64,000 nucleotides of DNA from the NCBI GenBank assembly GCA_025175895.1, contig CM046000.1, positions 68,724,720-68,788,719 on the forward strand, written 5' to 3'. Each line of letters starts with the position of its first letter. The stretch's first letter is position 1. The stretch is from Wurfbainia villosa. Its lineage: Eukaryota; Streptophyta; Magnoliopsida; Zingiberales; Zingiberaceae. The notes below the pieces were generated by a model. It was given only the letters and a program-made list of their open reading frames with translations, was not told the DNA's origin and ran no database searches. Shown one piece after another: positions 33,732 to 45,670 of this stretch. The position numbers and the translations under genes are program-made.

Positions 33732-34811
33732 TGAAGGTTTTGCCCGGAAGCTCTCATACCAATTGAATGGTTTAGCTTTCGAGTCCGTGAGGGGAAACTT
33801 TGCTTCCCACTTCACCTCGGTTGCTTGATCATGGAGATCCCTTCTATGTCCCCGGATTAAAAAAATTTTTAATCCTAGACATAAAGGATTGCCCAACCAA
33901 CCAAGTCATCGTCGTGCTATTCGTTTAGAGAGGTCACTTGAACAAACAAGTTGTTCAAGCGACCAACCTCTATTCTACGAGTAGCCGCGGAATAGACGAT
34001 TTCTGGATCGCCAGTTTTTGTGTTTATGCTCGGTATCCAAGTATTATTTAGCCATATAAAGATTTATATCATCCTCATAATTGAAAAACAATTACAAACA
34101 TGTAACATATAAAAATTAGAGAATCGATATACCTCTCGATCTTCTAATGTATGTCCTTCCTCCTTTCGGACGTCGTGTGGGCGACGCTCTACCAAAAGTC
34201 AAAGCTCCTAGATCGTAAATCTTCCTTCCTTGCTCTTTCAAAGTAAGAGGAAGATTAGAAACAAAGCTCTTCTCCTTCCTATAGCAAACCAACAAGCAAC
34301 AAGGAGAATGCTTGCCGCCGGCCAACAAGGAGAAGGAGATAATGGTGGAAACCGGCCAAGACACCAAGGGAAAGCCCTATATCTTTTTTCCACCACCTAA
34401 GGAGAAGGAGAAGGGGTATTTGGATGCCGGCCAAGGGCTGGGAAAGGGCTGTGGGCGCCGGCCACCAAAGGAGAGGAAGAAGAAAGAAAAATACTTCCTT
34501 ATTTGGTGCCGCCCAAGCCTCCTAAACCCTAAGCCTCCAAACCCTAATCCTTGCTCTCCTCATGGCCGGCCATGGAAGTGGGGAAGAAGATTTGGATGAG
34601 CACAAGCCAAGGTTGATGGAAGATGGAAGGAACCGGCCACACCTTAGGAAGAAGAAGAAAAACTCCTCCTTGAGTTGCCGCCCACCCATAAGCTCCCAAA
34701 ACCCTAGCCACCCAAACCTAATCCTAAACCAACTAGGATTCCTAGCCTCCAAAGGAAGCAAACCCTAATCCCCTTAAGCCATCATCATCTTGCTGCCCAC
34801 TTCATGATCTC
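33732..34811 (-). repeat. 5' LTR of E, R/U5 part
   Basis: It is collinear with 10818-11462 and then 27780-28210. It is cut at 34811 by solo LTR P, immediately next to where the TATA box continues at 38159. Confidence 0.92.
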
Positions 34812-37800
34812 TGTAAAATACCGGAGAAAAAAAAATAAATAAAAAAATAAAAATATTCCTCGGTAATTGATAAAATATCTTGTGGAATTTTTCAAGAATT
34901 TTTAGAAATTTTTCTGGATTTAAACGGAGGTCTTATGGACATTTTATGGGGATAAAGCGAATAGACTTTTTTAAAGCCTGTTTAGACTATCTGCTATGAA
35001 TTTATGGGTTTAATTAAAAACCTTTATATTTTGTCATTTCCCTTATTTTTCCCAATTGTGCCGTTCCTTTTTCCCCTCCCGATCCTTCCTCGCGATTCCT
35101 TTCACCTCCATCACCGGTCTCTCCTCGCACGGCCAAGAGTCATCATCGCCACGCCTCCATCGTCGCCTCTCTCGTCCTGACGCGACCGATGTGCCCCATC
35201 GTCGCGCCTCCATCACCGCCTTTCTCCTCGCCGCGCCTCTTCTAATTCCCATCGTCGTCGCTCCTTTTTCCTCTGTGTCGAACCACCGGAGCGATGTGTT
35301 GCCGCCGCCACCTGAGCTCGCTGCACCATCGCCGGACCAAGGTTAGGGCGCAATGCTTGACTGGATTTCAGTCGATTACTGCCATTATCGGATAGTGCCG
35401 CCCTCCATTGATCCAAGCAGCAGCGAGCCCTGATCGGCAGGATCTGCGTTTCCATCTTCTTGTTGTGCTCTGTTGATCCAAATGAGGGTTGTGGAGCCGG
35501 TGATTTTTCTTCAACTCTGTGGTGAGGATTGTAAGGTGGTTGCAAAGTGGATGGATGCTATCCTTGTAGCTCAATGGAAGACTGGTGGTTAGGGTTGTGA
35601 TTCGGCCATGGGGGATTGATTAGGAGGGGTAAGTCCTGATTTAGATGTTGTAAAGGTGTATCACTAATTTATTGATCAACTGATGTGTTGTTGTTGATTT
35701 GGAGATTTGTAGATCAGATCGTAATTGTGTATCAAAAGAAGTTATGGCCAGAGATTGTGATCCATTCCTACGTGCTTGGGGGTGCAAATGAACAAGTATG
35801 GATTACGGTTGAATCAATCTAATCACCATAGATTGATACTTAAACGGTGGATCCAGAAGCTATGCAATTGAGGATAAGCAAGGTGAGTTAATCTGGATGT
35901 TTGTGGATAATTTTGTGTTGATTCAATAATTTATAGCAAATGGAAAGGGGTATGTTGCGATGATTGGGTTAAGTGGATAACTAGATCAATCTAGTTGATC
36001 GAGATATGAAGTCATGTAGCATTCGATTCGATCACTTGTTGTAAAATAGAACTTAATATTTGTTCATGTTGTGTGCAGGATGCTGAATCGGGAGAAATTC
36101 TTGGATGCGAAGGCAAATGATATTTCCAGATACTCTACATCATCAGGTGGGTAATTTCCTACCTGGTCCGGGTAGATGTATTGCATTCAGATTTAGTCAT
36201 AGATATGAGCATGTTAGGTGTTCATATTATCTTGACCCTGCTCTTTTTATCGTATGCTTGATCCTTTACCGTTGGCTATTAACTCCATTGTTGATATCAT
36301 GTTTATTTTATCATGATTAGGAGTTATACATATAGGTGATGCAAGTAACATAGAATTTGTTTAAGTTAAGTGCAAATAGTAAAGTCCGGATGACAACCTG
36401 ATTGTACATTGGGCAAAAAGGTCATCCGTAGGTAGATAATGTCTTTAACCTAGGGTTAGTTCTAGTACGCTTAGGTTGTATGTTACCACCGAACATGTAT
36501 TGTGTAAATGGTCAGAGGAATGATACTTAGGGTATCGCTACGGACCGGTGGTCCTAGCTTATTATAATCAGACGAGTACGACTCTCTACAGGATAGAGAG
36601 TGTGTCTATCAGTTGAGTAGGACTCTCTACAGGATAGAGAGTGCGTCGATTAGATTGGTATGACTCTCTACAGGATAGAGAGTATTATGATCAGTTGAGT
36701 ATGATTCTTTGCAGGATAGAGAGTGTGTTGATCTGGTTAGTATGATTCTCTGTAGAATAGAGAGTCTATGGTGGATGTCTGTATATGAGACATTGTATTC
36801 ATGCATTTGCATGCACGCTGGCGACGAGGTCTCCCTTGTGGTTGAGAGTGTCGCCAGTCATCCTGCCTCCACGGTTACTCATAGGAGGAGTCACCCATGT
36901 GAGGGCAGAGCATTGTGGTGCCGCACTCTACCACTATAGACGGTGGTAGTTGGATTTGTGTGTCGTAGTCCTGCGTGTGTGGCACTCGACCACTCAAGAG
37001 TAGTGACTGTCGGAGTGGCCAACAGTAGGGACCCCCATCGTGTAGCTTGCTCTTTACGCTTATATGCTACTCGATCATACTGCTCACTCGGCCACTCGAG
37101 AGTAGTGGTTGGTGTTGAGTTGGGACAGTTGTCATGCTCGAGCCACCGAGGCCACACTGGAGTCGTGGTAGCTTTAGGGTGAGCCGACATGACCATGCAT
37201 GCTGCATTGTCGTATCTGATGGCTCTTTTCATATTACCATATATATATACATATATTCATGTATATATATATGGATGGTTGAGATCAATATATATATAGA
37301 TGCGGTCTATATATATATGATTATTGTGATGTTGCATTTGTTTGTATTATGCTTGCTGCATTTGGGTGGACATCATATTCATGCATGTCTCTTACATTTG
37401 TTATACGATTGTGTCGGATATTGGTATGTGTTGGACAGACCACTAGATACCTTGACCTGTAGCTAGAGTATATTTTGAGTTGATCTACTCTTCTTGTTAT
37501 ATATATATATATATATGTTGGATATATGTTCAGGTTGGATCAGAGTAGCATGGCAGACTTTAGGTATGTCTGCATTTTATGTTATTCATTTGGTTAGACG
37601 GTATATGCTTGTATTTGTATACTATGCTGATATACCTGTTGTACATCTAGATATGTCATTGAAATACATGTGATATTACATATATACATGTTTTCTATTA
37701 CCTGCTGAGTTTTACTCACCACCCGTGGACCACAGGTTTACGCCGCCAGTAGCAAGTGTAGCCGACTTCGTGATGGACTTGGAGCACCGCTGGCTGGCAT

Positions 37801-38153
37801 CATCTCATCTCAACTCCGAGAGTCTGGGATTTTTGGTGTTCTCATTTGTATTCTGTTATGGATTTGTTTTATGTGATGATTGTAGTGGTGACTATTGATG
37901 TTGTACCCCTTTTCTTCCTTTCTGGTTTTATTATGGTGTCCTGAGTCAGTGTTAGTCATACCGGTATGCACGTGTGTTGTCGTTTGTGAGATTGTAGTAT
38001 GTTTCCGTTGTGTCTTGTGTAGTTTTTGATTTCATATATATATATTGTTGTTATTGTGGGCCTACGGGCCTTGTATTTACTCGAAATGTTGCCACGTACA
38101 GGATAGATGTCGTCCGTTTGATTTTTGGCTCGGCATGCTCTCGGGGCATGACA
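34812..38153 (+). mobile_element. Element P: gypsy-type solo LTR (3.3 kb)
   Basis: It starts TGTAAAATACCGG and ends GGGGCATGACA, flanked by a perfect 5-bp duplication ATCTC (34807-34811, 38154-38158). There is no internal region, PBS or coding domain, so it is the product of LTR-LTR recombination. Features inside: a GC-rich stretch (35050-35350) that opens several frames without any family motif, a tandem repeat with inner inverted repeats (36570-36770), and TA-rich microsatellites (37225-37310, 37498-37518). Q (3' half) and R (part) are relatives. Assignment to long-LTR Ty3/gypsy (Del/Tekay-like) rests on LTR length and termini only. Confidence 0.85.
36570..36775 (+). repeat. Tandem repeat with inverted repeat core, five units
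   Basis: Five units of about 40-48 bp each contain ACTCTCTACAGGATAGAGAGT or a close variant (7-bp arms ACTCTCT/AGAGAGT). The related LTR Q has a single unit at about 5808-5832. Confidence 0.85.
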
Positions 38154-38158
38154 ATCTC

Positions 38159-38995
38159 TATTTATAGAGTTAGGCTCAAGCCATGATTTAATCTCCTCCA
38201 TTGGTTCTAGAGATTTAATCTCAACCGTCGGATATAGAGATTGATAATATGGGCTCCATATATTATTTGTACATTTTCTCCCCGTGTTTAAGATCTCGAA
38301 TGTCCGTCGATTAATTAATTTACTGACCATTAATTAATCAACATCTAACTCCTTGAGTAGTACCACTCAACCTTTTCATCATGCCGGACCAAGTCCACCT
38401 GCAGGGTTTACATGATGAACCTTATGAGCTCCTCAAGGGGACATCATCATCCTAATATATAGGACACAATTTCCTCCTATAATCAATGACACACCATATA
38501 AATAATATCATCTCCCAACTTAGCGAGCCTATCGATTTAATCTATAAATCTCGCCCATTGGTAAATCAAAGAGATGACTACTATGTATATGTGTCCATTA
38601 TTATATCGGGATTAAGAGCATGTACATAATAATACCTGAGGTCCGATTTGATTATGTAGTCAGCAATAAATCGAATCACCTCTAAGTCGGTCCTGCTCAA
38701 TACACACAAAGTGCACTAGTGTGATTCTATGGTCAAGACAAACCAATACCAAATCACACTACAACCATTCCGATGGTTTGTCTAAAGCCATCTCGGTTGT
38801 GAGTCTTTACTTATACTTTACAAGGAGCCGATAACATGATCTCCCGTGTGACACCACACACCATGTTATCTACAATGTAATGTATTAGACAATATTGCAT
38901 TACCATATAAATATGCAAACAATGATCATGTGATTCTTATTTCAAAAATAAAGATGTTTATACAAAAGATAGACTTTTCAGTATACATCCCTACA
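38159..38995 (-). repeat. 5' LTR of E, U3 part
   Basis: It begins with the TATA box (TATAAATA on the minus strand, 38159-38166). It has a deletion at about 38243 relative to the 3' LTR that leaves about two minisatellite units. It ends at the LTR terminus CATCCCTACA. Confidence 0.9.
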
Positions 38996-39084
38996 GTGGT
39001 CGGTCCCAATCCCGGATAAAGGAGGAGGGTTGCGTTAGGTTGTCAGCCAACGTTAAACTAAGGCAAATGTTCAATGAAGGATTG
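38996..39084. repeat. LINE O, distal fragment beyond E
   Basis: About 90 bp between the outer end of E and the O target-site duplicate TTAACCATA (39085-39093). It contains GGTCCCAATCCCGGATAAAG and GAGGGTTGCGTTAGG, blocks I associate with RTE-type plant LINEs. Its strand relative to the RT part is uncertain; it may be an inverted 5' piece. Confidence 0.55.
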
Positions 39085-39093
39085 TTAACCATA

Positions 39094-40127
39094 GTTGAAT
39101 ATTTTTCATATCATATTATTTTGTTGACTTATAAGCATGGTGGATGTAGTGATAATACTTGATTTATGATCATGATATGCAATTATGATAATGTTTGTGT
39201 TATGATCATGTTGGTTGTTGTGTATGATACGTAACCTTGAAAGAATTGCATGAAATTTATGGTTAAGTATAAATTCTTTTAGTCACATCTCACATTCACC
39301 ATAAGGCTAACATGATTGATAATATAGCAATGTGTGAGATGTTGGGATGATACAAATGACTCACTTAAGCTTATGACATTTTTGATGGGTCATTAGGTGT
39401 ATCATAGCATAGAGAAATCATAAACCAACTATGGGGAAAAAAATGTTTAATTCCTAGATATTTTGCCCAAAGATCATGGTAGAATATTTTAAATGATTTA
39501 AAACCATTTCATGTTTTGAAAACTAAGGGTTCATGCTTTGAAAAGTTTCTAAGGCAAAACTAGTTTTCAAGTTGATACAAAATTGAGAAATTTTATAACT
39601 TTTGAGTTTTTGCCTAATTTTAGAAAATAGAATTAATTTTCTTGAAAAATCATTTTTCATTGATAAAGGGACTCATTAGAAATATGTTCCCCAAATTTCA
39701 TGATTTTTTGAATTTTTTGGAAGTTTAAATGCATTTTTGAACTTGGGGTTGGAAATCATAAAAGGCTGATTTTCAGGTACCAGTTGACTGGTGCTCTGAA
39801 CCAGTCGACTAATGGAACTGTGCATGAGCACGACAGCTTGATTTTTGAGTTTTCAGGTAGATTTTTGTATTTCTCTTCAATTAGACCTTGATGTCATGTT
39901 GTATAACATATGTTAGATCTTTTTGATTGTGTCAAAGGGGGAAAAATGTTGAGTTTAAGTTAGTCAAGCTAGGGGGAGAATTAGCATGTGTTAACGGGGA
40001 GTTGCATGCATTAAGAGGGAGTGTTTTGATACTCATGTTTGTTTTACATGCTTTCCTTGTTTATCTATTTGGTTAAGGTTTTACCTAACTTAAACGGATT
40101 GCCACACATCAAAAAGGAGGGGGGGAT
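39094..40127 (+). other. Non-coding tail of H unit 1 and its PPT
   Basis: It continues the H internal region after O (matches 46972-48003 in unit 2). There is no coding potential. A palindrome pair CAGTTGACTG/CAGTCGACTA lies at 39781 and 39802, spaced 21 bp. The purine tract AAAAAGGAGGGGGGA (40111-40126) sits before the LTR. Confidence 0.8.
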
Positions 40128-41435
40128 TATTAGGGCAATTAACCCATGTATGATGTAGTTTTGATGTGTGTGGCAAAGGGTTTAAGTTAGGATATTTATG
40201 TTGATTTGATATGTGTGTTTAAGTTGTACAGGACTTAGTAAATCACACAAGAGTTAGCTTGATGATAACATTGGTGGATTCATTATCTCATGGCTCAGGT
40301 CCTTGAGTCGGTGAAGGATGGTATTGCGAAAGTTGTGAGCTTGGTGCATTCGAGGGACCACCGGGCGAAGAGCATTGGAGTGAAGCAAAAGGAAGTCGAC
40401 TTTAAGGCGAGATGTGAATGATAGGATTGCAGAAGTCGTGCGCTTGGTGCATTCGAGGGATGTGGCCGGACGAAGAGAGCTTCGGTGAGGGATTCTAAGG
40501 GAAATGAGAGATTGAGCGATTGCAACGGTAGCTCATAGGTGAACTTGGCCAAATGGCTAAGTCAAGTGTCGGATGCTCAAACTTAGGTTTCAGGTTTTAC
40601 TCGATGTTTGGTTAAGTCGGATGCTAAAACAAGTATTTGTTTGAGGTTTTACCTGACACCAGTTGACTGCTTTGAGTCGATGGCACTAGACTGGTGCTCG
40701 ATCGATGTTCGACTATCTGGTTTTTGGTCTAGTAGTCGACTGCTAGGGTATGACAGTTGACTACTGCACTATCAGTTGACTACCAAGGGATGGCAGTCGA
40801 CTACTTAAGGTGGTCACGGGCACAGAAGTTTTGAATGTCGACTAATTGCCTTGATCACTTGACTGATGGCTCGATTAGCCGACTGATGGAGGAACCGTTG
40901 GATGTGACGATGGCAATTTAGTGGGGTCAAAAGCTTTTGGAACGCATATCAGTCAACTGATGCATGCATCAGTCGACTGCCGCTTGCCTAACGGGATGAA
41001 ACCCTTCTTCTCTATAAAAAGAAGTGTTTGAGCCTTTTGGGAGGTAAAATGCTTCACTCATAATCATACTGCCAAGTGCCCAACACATTTTAACACTCTT
41101 ATGCTTGTTCTTATTTCCATCTTATTGTAAGAGGGAGTGATTGTTGTAAAAGATGTTTACCTCCACCTTGCTTGGGCTAATGGAGAGACTAGTGGATTGT
41201 TGAGGGAGTGATTCGCCTTACGAATCGTCCATAGACTAGCGGCAAGGGTAGTAAACCACGTTACATCTTGGCGTTAGCGCTTGCATCTCTTTTCTCTATG
41301 TGTTTTTCTTAATTGTTTTTGTTTTAGCATTCCCGCTGTGCTAATCACTTTCCTAGACAATTAAGAAACTGAATTCTGTCTACGATCATCGGGGATATTC
41401 AACCCCTCTTCTAGTCGAGCCACGATCCTCCAACA
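40128..41435 (+). repeat. Middle LTR of H, shared by both units
   Basis: It is 1308 bp. It starts TATTAGGGC (TGTTAGGGA in the right LTR, so the first dinucleotide is mutated) and ends GATCCTCCAACA, followed by a PBS. It is the 3' LTR of unit 1 and the 5' LTR of unit 2. Confidence 0.9.
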
Positions 41436-41437
41436 AG

Positions 41438-41450
41438 TGGTATCAGAGCC
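41438..41450 (+). other. Primer-binding site of H, unit 2
   Basis: TGGTATCAGAGCC, two bases after the middle LTR, as in unit 1. Confidence 0.92.
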
Positions 41451-41479
41451 AAGGTTGCTTGTCACCGGACTCACTACCG

Positions 41480-42193
41480 CAACAAACACAACAAAAATAC
41501 CTAGCTCCAACATCCATCTGCCTAAATTCGAAGGGGACTTCGCTTGGTGGAAAAAGAGAATGAAGGTATTTTTCAAGAAGGATTTTGATATCATGCTTAA
41601 TATGGAAAACAATTTCGAGTTGCCAAGGGATGAAGAAGGGGAGCCATTAGAGAAGTCAAGATGGACTAAGAAGCAAAGGGAGGAGCACCTTGTAAATTCG
41701 AAAGCAAAGCACCATCTATTCAATGTGCTCCCTCAACAAGAAATCAACCAGATTGGTGAGTGCTCTAGCACCAAGGAGATGGGGGAGAAGCTAGTGGAGC
41801 TTCATGAAGGCACATCCGAAGCCAAGCTAGCAAGAAGCGACCTCCTTCACTCTCAATTAACCAATATCAAATTAGATAAGGGGTAAAAGGTATTATCACT
41901 ACACTCTATATTTAAAGAGACAATAAATGGTTTATCAAATGTAGGTGAGAAGCTTTCAAATCTGGACATGATAATGGATGTCATAGATGTCTTCCCCTGG
42001 TCATCCAAATGGAGCTCCATGGTGGACTCCTTCTATATTTCAAAGAATCTAGAGGTAAGTACTCTAGAATAATTTTTCTCCACCATGGAATTACATGAAA
42101 CTATACTTGAAGGCATAATTGACAAACCAAGTACAAAATTAAGGGCAGTAGCACTTATGGCTGACAAAGGAAAGAAGCAGAATGACACTCCAC
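41480..42193 (+). pseudogene. Gag of H unit 2, N-terminal part
   Basis: It parallels 8149-8850 of unit 1. The unit 1 start ATG is ATA here (near 41497), so the start is lost. The capsid block PKFEGDFAWWKKRM through WTKKQREEHLVNSKAKHHLFN is open to about 41886, where a TAA follows LDKG; further stops come after. The last 325 bp (41869-42193) are repeated at 45671-45996 on the far side of K. Confidence 0.85.
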
Positions 42194-43315
42194 TGATAAC
42201 TCACATTTTGACATGATATTTTATATTCATTCCTCGATGTTTTGATCCATTCATATGCGTAATTCGACATATTTATCATATTTTTTGAATATGGATCATT
42301 TTAGAGCTTTAATGCAAATACATACTAATTTGATGTCTTTAGCACTAATTGTTGTATACTTTATTTTTATAGGGGATGTCAATTAAAAATTGTGAAATCA
42401 CTGTAGCAGTGCGGGAAAATCATAATCAAGCATGGCCTAGCTATGTCTTTTAGCTTGGCCGTGTCTTTTGACACGGCCATGTCACAATGAAACCCCCTCG
42501 TTTGGGCAGCTATAAAATGGATTTTTAGAGGTTTTGGAGGGCATCTCTTCTTCCCTTGAGCCCTAGTAGCCGCCTCCACCTTTCTTCCATCCATTTTCTT
42601 CCACAGATTCATGGAGGAATCACTTCATCGAGGGATTTCGGCGACGTCCTCCATCTCCACAACTCATCCACCTTCTCCTTCAGATTCGAGGAATTCTGCC
42701 CCGACGACACTTCTTTGAGCTCAATCGGATCCGCAAGAGTTCAGAGCATCCATCAAGGTTCTAGATTCAGGAGTTTGTGCCATCCCAGATCCACCACCTT
42801 TGCAGTGTCTCGATCGAGCTTCGTTGGACTTAGCATGAAGAACTTGTTCATTCACCAGGCCTATCTTGGGTTGATTAGATCATTTATTTTCTTGTTTATT
42901 TTGCCTTCACTTTAATTTTGTATGCATGTCAATTGTTGGGTTAATTTCCCCTTACATTTATATTATTTTTATAGTTGTGCATATTAAGTGTTTGTCTTAA
43001 TTTCTCTTTTAGTTTTTATTGCTTTAATTCCTGCATTGTTCTATTTTTTGCATGTTTTAATTACTTGCATGTTAGTCTAGAGTTTTAATTACCTTACAAT
43101 CGTAGGATAGAATTCAAATCACAAACCCCCGATTTACATTAGAAAACCCCAAGCAGTAATGAAAACGATCCTAAGAAAACCATTCTATCGATTGCATTCA
43201 TTGGGAGATGACCCGAGTCATATCTATGCTACATTAGTGTAGAGGGGGTTCGATTTAATTATAAATATTTTTTTGATACATTATAGCGGTGCGACACATT
43301 AGGAGTTAGCTATCA
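42194..43315 (+). repeat. LTR 1 of K
   Basis: It contains the hairpin GGCCGTGTC-TTTT-GACACGGCC at 42457-42478 (nine perfect pairs). Collinear homology with 44704-45670 starts at about 42419. Confidence 0.82.
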
Positions 43316-43320
43316 AAAAA

Positions 43321-43338
43321 TGGTGTTGTTGCCCGGGA
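43321..43338 (+). other. Putative tRNA-Asp-type primer-binding site of K
   Basis: TGGTGTTGTTGCCCGGGA lies five bases after the LTR. The pattern is that of the tRNA-Asp PBS of Tat/Athila-type elements, with C-to-T changes. Confidence 0.6.
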
Positions 43339-43529
43339 ATGTAATAGTGCTTAGTTGACTTAGGATTATTTACCCATTTTTCTAAAAAAAAAATCAAAAA
43401 TCCAAATATTTTGTTTAGTGATTCATTCTTTTATTCTCTTATATATCCATTTTTTTATCATGTATACTTCCTGTGTCTTTTGATATTGTTTGTTAGTATT
43501 TCAGAAAAGAATAAAAAAATTTTTTAAAC

Positions 43530-44395
43530 ATGGATCCATATTATCAGCGATTTGGAGACTTCAATCAGGCTTATTATTCAGATCAAAATGAGTAACAGAG
43601 TGTATTTCCTATTGATCCTTAGAGTTACCCACGAGAATATTAGGACATATATGATCCAGCTCCTAGTTCCTATAGTTATGATTGTGGAGATCCCTCAATT
43701 CAGTATTATCAATCCCAATAAATTTCAGAGCAACATGAGTACTTCCAGCCTCAACAACAAGATAGGTATGAATCATTTTCAAATATCTATAATTTTGTTT
43801 GGATAGATCATTCAGGGTTCGAGTATGGAAACACACCACAAAACATTCCTCAACCTCAGTTCAACAATTCAGAACAGACACTAGAAAATCTTTTGCAGCT
43901 AGCCTCATTCCTGCAACAACACCAACAACAAATCAGTGATAATCATCAGTGACAACAGGAAAGGATAAAAAATTTACAAATCCAGCTAGATCAAATTGCA
44001 TCATCCATCAGTCAGACAGAGGAACAAGATTCCTTTCAACCTCCGTCGAGACCATTTCTATGGATATTGATGCACTTAGGAAGATAGATTGTGGAGTGAG
44101 CGATAAGCGTATCTATGATTCAGCCACTCCACACTCCTATGAATCTTGGTGCTATGATGTTTTTGCAGATACTGATGGATGTGAATTTGTAGATGAAGTG
44201 GATGACAATACTAGTGGCTTGGATTTACTTTGTGATGTTATTTGTGCCACTGATACTGGGATATCTGTAGTGGAAGCAAGGTCAGGAAAATTGGTTAAGG
44301 ATGATGTTAGTGAGTTGCCAACTACTCCTATTTGTAGTTTTATTGCAGATGATATTGCAGAGGAGACAATGCCTACATATTTATTTTATTAAACT
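43530..44395 (+). pseudogene. K internal reading frame, unknown
   Basis: The reading from MDPYYQRFGDFNQAYYSDQ (43530) is broken by stops, but is compositionally coherent: it is Tyr/Gln-rich with FQPQQQDRYE and LLQLASFLQQHQQQ segments to about 44010. A 147-codon open stretch (43949-44392) in another frame is acidic and Asp/Ser-rich (DIDALRKIDCG, EFVDEVDDNTSGLDLL). I recognise no gag, zinc knuckle or pol motif. It may be a decayed gag N-terminal region of a non-autonomous gypsy element. Confidence 0.45.
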
Positions 44396-44703
44396 ATGCA
44401 ACCACTTGATAAGCCTAACTAGAATTATCCAGAAGATTTCGAGCTGATTTCCATGGAAATGGTCGATAGCTAGAGGCCCCTAGACTGGACACTTCCATCT
44501 CAGCCAGAGTCTCCAACAAATCTACTAATGAAGGCCCTGACAGAAAATGCAATAATCTAGCCCCAAGGCTGGACACTTTTTCTGAATCGTCTCCGACCAC
44601 CCGAGATTACATATGATGAGGCAATGATATTGGAGGGAGCAACATGGAGCTTTCATGATAACACGATGAAGGAACTCACCCCCATCGTATGATCCAGCCC
44701 CAA

Positions 44704-45670
44704 TCAGAATCAAGCATGGCCTGGCCGTGTCTTTTGACATGGCTATTTCTTTTGACACGGCCTGGCCATGTCTTTTGACATGAGCTGGCTGTGTCTTTTG
44801 ACATGAGCTGGCCGTGTCTTTTAACACGATAGTGTTACAGTGAAACCCCCTCATTTGATCAGCTATAAAATAGATTTTTAGGGGTTTTGGAGGGCATCCC
44901 TTCTTCCCTTGAGTCATAGCAGCCGCCTCCATCTCCCTTCCAACCATTTTCCTCCATGGATTCGTGGAGGAACTGCTTCATCGAGGCATTTCGGTGATGT
45001 CCTCCATCTCTAACCTTAATCCACCTTCTCCTTTGGATTCAAGGATGAGTTCTACACCAACGACACTTCTTTGAGCTCAACTGGATCCGTGAGAGTTCAG
45101 AGCATCCATCAAGCTACTGGATTCAGGAGTTTGTGCCATCCCACATCCACCACCTTTGCGGAGTCTTGATCGAGCTTCGTTGGACTTAGTAGGATGAACT
45201 TATTCATTCACGGGGGCTATCTTGGGTTGATTAGATCATTTATTTTTTTGTTTATTTTGCCTCCACTTTAATTTTGTATGCATGTCAATTGTTGGGTTAA
45301 TTTCTCCTTACATTTATATTATTTTTATAGCTGTGCACATTTAGTGTTTGTCTTAATTTCTCTCCTAGTTTTTATTGCATTAATTTTTGCATTGTTCTAT
45401 TTGTTGCATGTTTTAATTACTTGCTTGTTTGTCTAGAGTTGTAATTACCTTGCAATTGTAGGTTAGAATTCAAATCACAAACCCTTGATTTACATTAGAA
45501 AACCCCAATCAATAATGGAAACAATCATAACAAAATCATTCTACCAATTGCATTCATTGAGAGATGACCCGAATCATATCTATGCTACATTAGTGTAGAG
45601 GGGTTCGGTTTAATTATAAATTTTGTTTTGATACAATGTAGCAGTGTGACATGTTATGAGTTAGCTATCA
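44704..45670 (+). repeat. LTR 2 of K, 5'-truncated, with expanded hairpin units
   Basis: It matches LTR1 from about 42419 onward. At 44722-44830 the GGCC(G/A)TGTCTTTTGACA unit is present about five times, against two in LTR1. Confidence 0.8.

Larger units (their letters stand above)
10818..38995 (-). mobile_element. Element E: Angela/Tork-like Ty1/copia retrotransposon, interrupted in both LTRs
   Basis: Both LTRs are present. The 3' LTR is 10818-11462 plus 27780-29280 (split by G) and the 5' LTR is 33732-34811 plus 38159-38995 (split by P). The internal region is 29281-33731. Ends are TG...CA type (TGTAGGGATG...CCTTCA on the minus strand). Flanks are ATAGT (10813-10817) and GTGGT (38996-39000), which agree at three of five bases and differ only by transitions, so the TSD is probable but degraded. 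Gag and integrase carry large deletions and the protease active site is mutated. Confidence 0.88.
42194..45670 (+). mobile_element. Element K: degenerate gypsy-like LTR element with tRNA-Asp-type PBS
   Basis: The LTRs are 42194-43315 (TGATAACTCAC...AGCTATCA, 1122 bp) and 44704-45670 (same 3' end, first ~225 bp missing). After LTR1 a PBS-like TGGTGTTGTTGCCCGGGA (43321-43338) resembles the tRNA-Asp site used by non-chromovirus gypsy lineages such as Tat/Athila (established association; several mismatches). Internal sequence is only about 1.4 kb without recognisable protease, RT or integrase. No TSD is present: the left flank is TCCAC and the right flank AAATT, and the right flank restarts the host gag 325 bp upstream. 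Confidence 0.75.

Noticed and set aside
35050..35350. GC-rich region with open frames on both strands inside P
   Set aside because: It lies inside a solo LTR with clean TSD. The composition is proline/serine/arginine-rich in every frame, as expected for random GC-rich sequence. No domain is seen.
36709..37466. Overlapping small frames on both strands in P
   Set aside because: No start context, no domain, and similar sequence in Q is not open in the same frames.
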